The notes beneath the pieces were generated by a model. The model was given only the letters and a program-made list of their open reading frames with translations, was not told the DNA's origin and did not search any database. DNA of 64,000 bases. It comes from Planctomycetota bacterium. Its GTDB lineage: Bacteria > Planctomycetota > UBA1135 > UBA2386. The DNA lies in assembly GCA_016716265.1 (NCBI GenBank), contig JADJWQ010000006.1, forward strand, positions 2,879,501-2,943,500, given 5' to 3'. Both the position numbers and the translations under genes were made by a program. Numbering within the stretch: the first letter of the stretch is position 1; the number at the start of each line of letters is the position of its first letter. Positions 1 through 7,180 of this stretch are shown here, piece by piece.

Positions 1-1
1 G

Positions 2-268
2 GTCCGCGTCGCGCCGGGCTCGCCGCTGCCGATCGCACGCCCGTTGCTGACGCCCGAGGAGATCACCCGGCCGCGCCGCCACGCGCTGCTCGGCCGGCCG
101 ACGACCTTCCTCCTCGCCGACGAGCCCCCGTTCCAGGGCTGGCTGCGGCCCGCCTACGAGCGCCCCGACCTGCGCGACGTGCTGGCCGCGGTCGACGGGC
201 GGATCACGCAGCGCACGCAGCCGCTGCGGCGCGAGCGGCTCGCGGACGGTCAGGCCGGCTCGCAATGA
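2..268 (+). CDS. 3' end of an unidentified protein (partial at left edge)
   Basis: An open frame enters from the left edge and stops at 266-268, leaving the last 88 residues. The visible part is Arg/Pro rich with the stretch TTFLLADEPPFQGW and ends in a basic tail. I do not recognise a domain. It lies 94 bases upstream of a CHAT-NACHT gene on the same strand, so it may be another component of that system. Partner proteins in published CHAT/STAND conflict systems often end in a small beta-rich domain with a Leu-rich strand followed by Asp/Pro and Trp, which this loosely resembles. That is a guess; the sequence left of the window would settle it. Confidence 0.5.
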   Translation, partial: VRVAPGSPLPIARPLLTPEEITRPRRHALLGRPTTFLLADEPPFQGWLRPAYERPDLRDVLAAVDGRITQRTQPLRRERLADGQAGSQ

Positions 269-362
269 CGCGCGGTTCGCCGAGCGGCGCCAGCTGGTCG
301 ACGCCGGGTGCGCCGCGCCGCAGCGTTGACGGGCGCCCGGACCGGCGCCATGGTGTCCGCGA

Positions 363-3300
363 ATGGGGTCCGGCCGCGACGTCCAGCTCGTCCTCCGCGC
401 CGCTGCGGGCGATCGCGTGGACGTGCAGGTGATCGACACCGACGGCGCGACGCGGTGGGAATCGGTCGCGGACGCCGCGACGCAGCTGCCGCCGATCCAC
501 GCGCTGCGGACGCACCCGCTCGATGGGGCGCTGCAGGCCTCGGTGGAGCTGGCCGTGCACCAGTGGCTCGCGCGGTTCCCCGCCACCGCCGAACGCCTGA
601 GGCAGCACGTCCCCAGCCGCCGCGAAGAGCCCGCGCAGGGCACCCGCTTCGTCGTCGAGGTCCGGCGCGACGACGCCTCCGAGGACGCCTGGGAGCGGCT
701 GCACAGCCTGCCGTTCGAGCTCCTCACGCTGCCGACGAACGACGAGTCGTTCGAGCACGCCCCGCTGGTCACCGATCGCTGTGCGCTGGTCCGCTACGTC
801 TCGCCAGCGCCCGGCACGGTCCTGCCGCCGGCGTCGCCGCTCGCACGCGATCCGCGTGCGCTCCTGGTGATCGGCCGGCTCGACCAGGGCACGCAGATGC
901 GCGATTGCGTGCCTGGACTGCTGCGTCTGCTGCAGACGCTGGCGACCGAGCTGCCTCCCGACTCGATCCGCCTCGCGGTGACGAAGCCCACGCTCACCGC
1001 ATTGCATGCGCGCGCGTCCGCCACCGACCACGCCGACGCGGTCGCATGGCTGGAGGACCTCGGGCGCACGACGGAGCTCACCGCAATCCGCACGCTGCTC
1101 GACCTGCTGGGAAACCGTGACGCAGCGTTCGACGTCGTCGTGTTCATCGGCCACTCGTTCGAGGTCGCGACCGACGGGTCGCAGGCCGACAGGTCACGGG
1201 TCGACGAGCGGGACGCCGCCACGGTCTCGACCGCCGCCGCTCTCGATCTCGGGCTGCCGCGCCCCGATCCCACCAGCGGACCGAGTGGCCCGACGTTCGC
1301 CGAGCTGAGTGACGCCCTGTCGCACGGCGCGACGCGCGTCTTCGCGGCGTGGGCCTGCAAGCAGGGACCCGGGGCCGCGCGCACGCTGCTGTCCGCCGTC
1401 GATCACGTCGTGCTGACGAGCGCACGGATCCAGCCCGACTGGGCCGCGGCCTCGCTGGCGGAGCTGCTCGTCGCCCTGCTGCACGAGCGACGCACGGTCG
1501 ACGAGGCGGTGCGGCGCGCGCGCCACGCCGATTCGATCCACGGCCGGCCGTTCGTCCTCCAGCACTGGCTGCGGCGACTCGACGCCGGGCGGCTGACCGA
1601 TCCGACCGCCGGCGAGCTCGCCGCGTATTGCAACGAGCTGCTGGAGCTGGAAAAGCTGGAGATCGAGGACAGCCCGCTGTTCCCGCTGGTCACGGTGCGC
1701 GGCGACTTCGTGCGCCTGACGGTCGAGGAGCGATTGCTGCACGAGCGGGCCACGGATCGCGGCGCGCGCGACGAGTACGCGGCCGAGGCCCGCGCCGCGG
1801 CGCTGGCCCGGCGCAGCGAAGGTGCCGAGCACAGCCAGGGCGACCGCCTGCTCACGCTGCTCGACTGGAGTCGCCGCCACGACAACCGGCTGTCGAAAGA
1901 CCTGGTCGTGGTCGCCGGTCCCGGCGCCGGCAAGACCGTGATGCTGCTCCGCGTGCGCTCGCTGCTCGCGGCGGATCCGGAGCGCTACTGGGTGCCGGTG
2001 TTCGTGCGGCTGCGGAGCTGGCTGCATGCCGACCGCACCGGCGACATCCTCCGCCACGCGGTCGCTCTGCACACCGGGGCGAACGCTGCCTACATCCCCG
2101 ATGACCATCCGACGCTCCGAGCGCTCTGCGACGCGATGCGGCGCCGCCGGGTCGCATTCCTGCTCGACGGACTCGACGAGGTGCCGGTCGGCGATCTCCA
2201 ACAGCGGGCCAAGGCCCTCATCCACGCACTCGCGCGCGAGCGCGGCTGTCCAGTGGTCGTGACGACGCGGCCGATCGGCTACGAGGCGCTCGAGGGTCGG
2301 TTCGTACCCCTCGGGCTCGCGCCGCTCGACGGCGAGGCGCGGCGGCGATTGAGCTCCGGACTGCTCGACGTCCTGCTGCCCGACGACGCGGAGCGGCAGT
2401 CCGCCGTGCGCGCCGCGCTGCGCGACCGTATCGAGCGTAGCCCGACGATCGAGCGACTCGTCGGCAATCCGCTGTTCCTGACCCTGATGCTGCAGCTCCT
2501 CGCGCGCGTCGACAACCGTGAGCGCGAGGGAGTGCTGCCGGCGGGCTCGCGCCCGTCCGACATCCTCCGCGAGCTGGTCGACTACCTGCTGCTGCAGAAG
2601 CACCACGTTTTCCAGCCCAGTCAGCAGGGTGACGACACCCGGTTCACCGATCCCGACGCCGTGCGGGCCGCGTTGGCGGAGCTGGCATTCTGGATGACCC
2701 GGGAGCTGCGCGCCGATCTCGACCCGACTGCGCTGACCCGGTGGGCGCAGAGCCCCGAGGCGAGGCGACGCCAGTCGGCATTGCGCGAGTGCGGCGACTG
2801 GACGGGTAACATGGACTGGCAGCGCTTCCTCGAGTCGGTGCTGCGGCGGACCGGGCTGGTGTCGCGTGTACGGGAAGGCCGGGTGGCGGTCACCTGGCAG
2901 TTCCGGCATCGCGCATTGCAGGAGTATTTGACGGCGGAGGTGCTGGCCGAGCTCCATCGCGATTCGGTGCGGGGAGCGGAAGCGGTGCTGCGCCTCGCCG
3001 CGAGCGCCGCCGCTGCGGACGCCGCTCGCGACGAGCGGTTGAACTACTGGGCCGAGCCCTTCGCATTCCTGGCCGGGCTGTTGACCGAGGGCGGACCCGA
3101 TGCGTGGATCCGTGAACTCGCGAGCAATGAAGCCACGCGTGCGCTCGGCCTCCGCGCGTTGCTGACGGCGCACCGCGCGTCCGCTGACACGATCCTCGCC
3201 GTCGCTCACGGGCTCGACGACGAGGACGAGCGCGCCATGGTGGTGCGCGCCGTCGCCGAGCTGCTCCCTGAACCGGAGCTTGCGGCGGGCGCTCTCGTCG

Positions 3301-4295
3301 CATTGGCGCAGGTCCTCACGAAGCCCGCCGACCTGTACGTGCTGCGGGAGCAGCTCGAGGAGGCTGGCCGGCGCGGGGCGATCATCGACGACACGCGGCG
3401 GAGTGCGCTATATGCAGCGACCGGGGAGCCCGACGGCGAGGCGCTGACGTGGCTGGCGGACACCTGGTGGTGCCGGCGGCATGGAGAACCCCGGGAGTTC
3501 CTGTGGAAGCCGGTGGCGCCGGGGAGCTTCGAGATGGGCAGTCCGCCGGACGAGGCAGACAGACGCGACAACGAGGACCTGGTCGACGTCGAGATCACGC
3601 GGTGCTTCTGGGTGATGGCTGTGCCGGTCACGTTGGGGATTCTCCGAGCGCTGCATGGCGACCATTTCCAGCACAGGACGGAAGACTCACGCCTGCCGGC
3701 GGTGAACTTGAATTGGTTCGAGGCGACGACGTTCTGCGACTGGCTGAATGCCCGTTGGCTGGAGGCGGTTCGCGGCGGTGTGTTGGACGACGAGACGGCG
3801 CGGATGGGAGTCCATGGCGTGCCCAGCGAGCACGTCGCGCGGGGTTGGCAGTTCAGGCTGCTGACGGAGGCAGAGTGGGAGTTCATGTGTCGGGCGGGAA
3901 CGACGACGCGGTTCTGGTCGGGCGACGACCTTGAGGTCGGCGGCGAGGCGGTGGCATGGGACACCGGAAACAGCGGCCGCAGGTTGCACGCGGTCGCTGA
4001 GTTGCAGCCGAACGGGCTCGGGGTCTACGACGCGCACGGGCTGGTGTGGGAGTGGTGTCGCGACTGGTACGGTGATGCGCTGGCTGGAGGTCGGGACCCG
4101 GTGGGCCCCGAGCGCGGTTCCGACCGCGTCTTGCGCGGAGGGTCCTTCGGGATCGTCGCCGGCCTCTGCCGCTCCGCCTTCCGCAACGGGCTCCGCCCCG
4201 GCGTCCGCTTCTTCGTCGACTACGACAACTACGGCTTCCGCGTCTGCTTCGGTCCCCCGCTCCAGAATTCGGATGGGGTGTTCGAGGATCGGTAG
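363..4295 (+). CDS. CHAT-NACHT-FGE-like giant sensor/effector protein 1 with a DGR-type variable C-terminus
   Basis: 1310 residues. The N-terminal third is a CHAT caspase-like domain: an LPFELL motif near residue 120, then catalytic-type His264 (FIGHSF) and Cys332 (AAWACKQG). A NACHT/STAND NTPase follows, with Walker A GPGAGKT at 519-526, Walker B-like FLLDGLDEVP near 605 and a sensor strand VVVTTRPIGY. A helical region then leads to a C-terminal FGE-sulfatase-like domain from about residue 1030 (EFLWKPV, GSFEMGS, WFEATTFCDWLNARW, LLTEAEWEFMCRAG, VWEWCRDWY). The last ~46 codons are a DGR-type variable region. In this family the C-terminal lectin-like fold is thought to bind a ligand, the NTPase to oligomerise and CHAT to cleave a target; the trigger here is unknown. 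From about 3450 to the stop it is nearly identical to gene 7181-11011, although the front halves are divergent. The ATG at 363 was chosen because CHAT-like sequence begins within ten residues of it. Confidence 0.9.
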   Translation: MGSGRDVQLVLRAAAGDRVDVQVIDTDGATRWESVADAATQLPPIHALRTHPLDGALQASVELAVHQWLARFPATAERLRQHVPSRREEPAQGTRFVVEVRRDDASEDAWERLHSLPFELLTLPTNDESFEHAPLVTDRCALVRYVSPAPGTVLPPASPLARDPRALLVIGRLDQGTQMRDCVPGLLRLLQTLATELPPDSIRLAVTKPTLTALHARASATDHADAVAWLEDLGRTTELTAIRTLLDLLGNRDAAFDVVVFIGHSFEVATDGSQADRSRVDERDAATVSTAAALDLGLPRPDPTSGPSGPTFAELSDALSHGATRVFAAWACKQGPGAARTLLSAVDHVVLTSARIQPDWAAASLAELLVALLHERRTVDEAVRRARHADSIHGRPFVLQHWLRRLDAGRLTDPTAGELAAYCNELLELEKLEIEDSPLFPLVTVRGDFVRLTVEERLLHERATDRGARDEYAAEARAAALARRSEGAEHSQGDRLLTLLDWSRRHDNRLSKDLVVVAGPGAGKTVMLLRVRSLLAADPERYWVPVFVRLRSWLHADRTGDILRHAVALHTGANAAYIPDDHPTLRALCDAMRRRRVAFLLDGLDEVPVGDLQQRAKALIHALARERGCPVVVTTRPIGYEALEGRFVPLGLAPLDGEARRRLSSGLLDVLLPDDAERQSAVRAALRDRIERSPTIERLVGNPLFLTLMLQLLARVDNREREGVLPAGSRPSDILRELVDYLLLQKHHVFQPSQQGDDTRFTDPDAVRAALAELAFWMTRELRADLDPTALTRWAQSPEARRRQSALRECGDWTGNMDWQRFLESVLRRTGLVSRVREGRVAVTWQFRHRALQEYLTAEVLAELHRDSVRGAEAVLRLAASAAAADAARDERLNYWAEPFAFLAGLLTEGGPDAWIRELASNEATRALGLRALLTAHRASADTILAVAHGLDDEDERAMVVRAVAELLPEPELAAGALVALAQVLTKPADLYVLREQLEEAGRRGAIIDDTRRSALYAATGEPDGEALTWLADTWWCRRHGEPREFLWKPVAPGSFEMGSPPDEADRRDNEDLVDVEITRCFWVMAVPVTLGILRALHGDHFQHRTEDSRLPAVNLNWFEATTFCDWLNARWLEAVRGGVLDDETARMGVHGVPSEHVARGWQFRLLTEAEWEFMCRAGTTTRFWSGDDLEVGGEAVAWDTGNSGRRLHAVAELQPNGLGVYDAHGLVWEWCRDWYGDALAGGRDPVGPERGSDRVLRGGSFGIVAGLCRSAFRNGLRPGVRFFVDYDNYGFRVCFGPPLQNSDGVFEDR
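4125..4262 (+). repeat. DGR-type variable region VR1 in sensor gene 1
   Basis: 46 codons, from Arg of RVLRGGS to Leu of FGPPL. Framework codons (RVLRGGSF, CRSA, R, PG, R, GFRVCFGPPL) match the other two genes. The intervening codons read F G I V / G L / F / N G L R / V / F F V D Y D N Y. Nearly all variable codons end in C (atc, gtc, ctc, ttc, gac, tac, aac), as expected if AAC codons in a template were mutated at adenines. Just downstream, the 18-base string GATCGGTAGTTGGGGTAG (4287-4304) spans the stop codon and recurs behind the other two variable regions. Confidence 0.8.
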
Positions 4296-4394
4296 TTGGG
4301 GTAGGTGGAGAGGTGTCCGCTGTCGGCCGCGGTTGGCCGCGCCGAGTCGTCGCGCGGCCGCCGCCGACTGCCGCGCTGGTCCGAACCCACTCGC

Positions 4395-4446
4395 GCGCTC
4401 CAGCGCACAGCACGGACTGCTGCCCGAGCGCCGCCGCGACCGAGCG
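4395..4446 (-). pseudogene. 52-bp scrap of the reverse transcriptase 3' end
   Basis: On the minus strand the frame reads RSVAAALG followed by QQSVL, matching the end of the RT remnant at 11390 (RSVAAALGHQFVL). A hand alignment of 4395-4446 with 11380-11431 gives 46 of 52 identical bases. The arrangement is also the same: the sensor gene on the plus strand, then the RT tail converging on it. Everything upstream in the RT is missing here and the DNA runs straight into the truncated AbiEii frame, so a deletion or recombination removed both the RT body and the AbiEii tail. Confidence 0.65.
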
Positions 4447-4846
4447 CTATCACGCGGACGGTCCTTGACGGCTGGCCGAGCGACTGCGCGAAGCCGCCGG
4501 TCGGCAGCGGCGTCGAGGCGCAGTTTTCGCTGACCGAGGCCACGATCTGGATCTCCGCGGTATCGACCGCGACCGTCGCGCGCAGCATCTTCGAATGCAG
4601 CGCAACGGTGACTTCCGCGTCCGGCAGCTCGGCGAGCACCGCCTCGATCGTGGCGCGGATCGCGGTCGTCGAGCGGTACGGCACGAACACGTAGTCGAGG
4701 TCGTTCGTCGACCGCGGGCAATCGAGCAGGCACAGCGCCATGCTGCCCTTCAGCAAGGCGTGCTCCTCGAACGCCTCCACGAAGCGGTGCATGACCCACA
4801 GGCACAGGCCGTCGGGGATCGCCGGACGATCGAGCGGAACGGTCAT
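4447..4846 (-). pseudogene. AbiEii/AbiGii-type nucleotidyltransferase toxin, 3'-truncated
   Basis: The first ~133 residues of an AbiEii-like toxin. It has the nucleotidyltransferase signature KGSMAL (Gly34-Ser35) followed by RSTNDLDYVF with Asp49 and Asp51. Family members usually run to 250-300 residues. Here the frame meets the RT-derived scrap at 4446 and continues as unrelated Arg-rich sequence to a stop at 4229. ATG at 4846-4844 overlaps the antitoxin stop as TGATG, so translation is coupled. AbiEii toxins modify tRNA or other nucleic acids; without the C-terminal half this copy is probably inactive. Confidence 0.75.
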
Positions 4847-5445
4847 CACCAGTGCAGCAGCTTACGCACGAAGGTCGCGAACTTCGGATTGCGGTAGCGG
4901 TCGAGGTATTGCTCGAGCTTCGCGCGATCGAGGCGCGCGTAGTCGATGTCCGAGTACACATCGAACGGATAGCGCCGCCCGCGCAGGTGGAACGACAGCA
5001 CGTCGAGCACCGCCTTCTCGGGCTCCGCGAACCGCACACCGCGCTCGACTCGGTAGCCGAAGTCGAGGTGCGCCGCCACGCGCAGGTGCACGACCTCGAC
5101 GCCCAGCCCCGTGTAGCTGCGCGACCTCCCGCCCGGCTTCGTCGCGATCACCTGCCGATCCGGCCGCGTCCCGATCAGCAGCGCCCGCACCAGCACGGTG
5201 CCGAAGCTGACCGTCGACGCCGGTTCGATCCGCTGGCTCAGCGTCGGTAGGTCGAACTCCTCGGCCACGTAGAACCCCCGACAGAACCGCTGCAGCCCGC
5301 CCGCCCGCGCCAGCGCGTCGACCCGCCGTGCGAACGCCGCCGGGTGCTTCTCGCCGAGCAGCACCTGCAGGTCCGCCTTCGTGAACACCCCCCGCTGCGC
5401 GCGCGCAGCGCGTTGGACGAGGCGGAGATCGGCCGGCAGGTTCAC
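4846..5445 (-). CDS. AbiEi-type antitoxin (winged-helix repressor)
   Basis: 199 residues from the GTG at 5445. An N-terminal winged-helix part (RGVFTKADLQVLL, then GLQRFCRGFYVA) is followed by the AbiEi C-terminal domain with GVEVVHLRV, RFAEPEKAVLDVLSFH and FDVYSDIDYARLD. AbiEi proteins neutralise the AbiEii toxin and repress their own promoter by binding inverted repeats. The GTG was chosen because a GGAG lies about 11 bases upstream and a perfect 10-bp inverted repeat sits directly in front of it. An in-frame ATG at 5484 would place the start codon inside the repeat. The antitoxin looks intact although its toxin is cut short. Confidence 0.75.
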   Translation of the reverse strand: MNLPADLRLVQRAARAQRGVFTKADLQVLLGEKHPAAFARRVDALARAGGLQRFCRGFYVAEEFDLPTLSQRIEPASTVSFGTVLVRALLIGTRPDRQVIATKPGGRSRSYTGLGVEVVHLRVAAHLDFGYRVERGVRFAEPEKAVLDVLSFHLRGRRYPFDVYSDIDYARLDRAKLEQYLDRYRNPKFATFVRKLLHW

Positions 5446-5485
5446 GATGCCGGAAACTCCACAGTTCCGTAGAGCTTCCGGCATC
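5446..5485. promoter_or_regulatory. Perfect 10-bp inverted repeat, candidate AbiEi operator
   Basis: GATGCCGGAA (5446-5455) and TTCCGGCATC (5476-5485) are exact reverse complements separated by 20 bases, immediately upstream of the preferred antitoxin start. AbiEi family antitoxins autoregulate by binding such repeats, so an operator role is a reasonable inference. The long loop and lack of a T-run argue against a terminator. Confidence 0.5.
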
Positions 5486-5891
5486 TTGAAGTCGGCCCGC
5501 GAAGGTCGCCCTCGCCTGCGGCAGTCGGGCAACCACCCGCGCCTCGCGGACCTCGCGCTCGCACGCGCGGCTCGCAGCATCGAGGTCGGCCATGCGGGGG
5601 TCGAGGGCAGCCGACGTAGCCGGCTCTCCCACACCGGAGTATCCGGGCATCGCGGGCCCCGGCGCCGGGAGCCCTTCGCGGAGGCATCGGTCGACGCGGT
5701 TCGCCTGCACGACGAGCTCGGGTAGTCGCCGATCGCTGGCTCGCCGAACCGGCGAACTCGCCGCGACCTGTCGCGGAGGCCGGCAGATCGCACCGGAAAC
5801 ACCGCGCGGCCAGCGCGGCGCCGGCCAGCCCGCGCGGCCATTTTTCGAGTTCCCGCGTCAGGCGGCCGGGCTCGCGAAGGTTCCAGGTTCG
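5486..5891. other. Intergenic region between divergent abiEi and the sigma-like gene
   Basis: About 400 bases between two divergent genes. It presumably holds both promoters, but no confident -35/-10 pair can be named in this GC-rich DNA. No coding frame here resembles a known protein. Confidence 0.5.
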
Positions 5892-7085
5892 ATGCACCGC
5901 CAGCAACCCATGCCCGAGTTCGCGGACACCTTCTTCCTCGCCGCCGCCCGGGTCGCGGGAGGCAGGCTCGGCACGAACTCCCGGACGACGCCGACCGCGG
6001 TGGCCGCCGCCCTCGACCGGTGCGCTCTCCTCGTGCTGGGAGACGCCCATCGTGGAGAGCTGCCCTGGAGGGACCCCGAGCACCTGACGAGGTGCTGGCA
6101 GGACGATGCCGAGCTTCTGCTGGCCTGGAGCTGGGCTCAGCACGACCAGGCGTTCGGGGCGCGCTTCCTGGACGGGGAGTTCCAGAGAACGACCGCGGAG
6201 GGGATCGCCAAGCGCCTGTGCAAGGAGTGCGGCGCGACGCGGGAGGCGGCGGAGGACAGTGCCCAGAGCGCGGTCCCGCGGATCGTCCTGAACGCATACC
6301 GGAGTGCGTTCCAATGGCAGTCCGAGCGCGAGAGCGAGGCGTATTGGCACAAGCAGGCGCAATGGCTCCTGACGAAAGGGCCTGACCGGCGCAACCGCGC
6401 ACATCGCTTCCTGTCGCTGGACGAGATCCACGAACGAGGGTTCGAGCAGTCCGATCCGCGGCAGCACGCGGACAAGGGAGACCTGCGCGACCAGCCGGCG
6501 GCGTTCGCGGCGTGGCTCAGCCGGCAGAACCTGCGCCCGGACGTGGTGAAGGTCGTGCGCTGGCACCTCCTCGAGGGTGCGTCGTACGACGAGATCCGTC
6601 AGCGTCTCGCCGCCGAGGGCACGGTCGTGTCGAACCAGTTGCTCTATACCTGGGTCTCGCGAACGCTCGCGATGCTGCAGAACGGCCCCGCGGCCGAGCT
6701 GGGTCACTTCGGCGCCGCCGGCGAGACCGCGAAGGCCCGCTACCACGCGGTGCAGAACGGTCGGGCAGCGCCCGAGGAGCCGGAGAAGCCCGAGATGCTC
6801 GACATCGCGCCGCGGCCGCCCGCCGTCGTCGGGGCGGACGGTCGCGTCCGGCTGCGGCTGCAGGCCCCGCGCCAGCGGCCCGCCGAGTCCGCCTGGCTCG
6901 CGATGGCGTGCCGCCTCGACACTGCAGACGGCGTGGGCGGCGCGATTCCGCTGCTGTTCCCCGCCATCGCGTGGCGTCCCGACGACCGGGTATGGCAGCT
7001 CGAGGCGCTGCTGCACCGCGCGGACGGCTCGCACCCCACACAGGGAGCCGAGGTCCGCGGCATCGAGGTCTTCGAGCTGCGGTGA
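5892..7085 (+). CDS. Sigma-factor-like helix-turn-helix protein associated with the CHAT-NACHT system
   Basis: 397 residues from ATG 5892 (a second ATG at 5910 is possible). The middle section is helical and resembles an RNA polymerase sigma region 2-like array (AAEDSAQSAVPRIVLNAYRSAF). A region 4-like helix-turn-helix lies at about residues 217-262 (DVVKVVRWHLLEG, SYDEIRQRL, NQLLYTWVSRTLAML). The C-terminal ~90 residues form an unidentified beta-rich domain after a Pro-rich linker. It ends 95 bases before sensor gene 2 on the same strand, so the two are probably one transcription unit. I infer a regulatory or signalling partner for the sensor. Actual sigma activity is not established, because the region 2 match is weak. 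Confidence 0.6.
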   Translation: MHRQQPMPEFADTFFLAAARVAGGRLGTNSRTTPTAVAAALDRCALLVLGDAHRGELPWRDPEHLTRCWQDDAELLLAWSWAQHDQAFGARFLDGEFQRTTAEGIAKRLCKECGATREAAEDSAQSAVPRIVLNAYRSAFQWQSERESEAYWHKQAQWLLTKGPDRRNRAHRFLSLDEIHERGFEQSDPRQHADKGDLRDQPAAFAAWLSRQNLRPDVVKVVRWHLLEGASYDEIRQRLAAEGTVVSNQLLYTWVSRTLAMLQNGPAAELGHFGAAGETAKARYHAVQNGRAAPEEPEKPEMLDIAPRPPAVVGADGRVRLRLQAPRQRPAESAWLAMACRLDTADGVGGAIPLLFPAIAWRPDDRVWQLEALLHRADGSHPTQGAEVRGIEVFELR

Positions 7086-7180
7086 CCCCGGCCATTGCCC
7101 GGCGGACGCGTCCGAGCCGGGCGCTCGAACCGCGCGATCGGGACGCGTAGGCTCTCACCCCGGAGACGCACCGCGAGTCG

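Noticed and set aside
5527..5590. Short plus-strand stretch (LADLALARA) resembling part of the DUF1232-like protein at 25217
   Set aside because: Only about nine residues match, in Leu/Ala-rich GC-biased sequence with no continuing similarity. Chance is sufficient.
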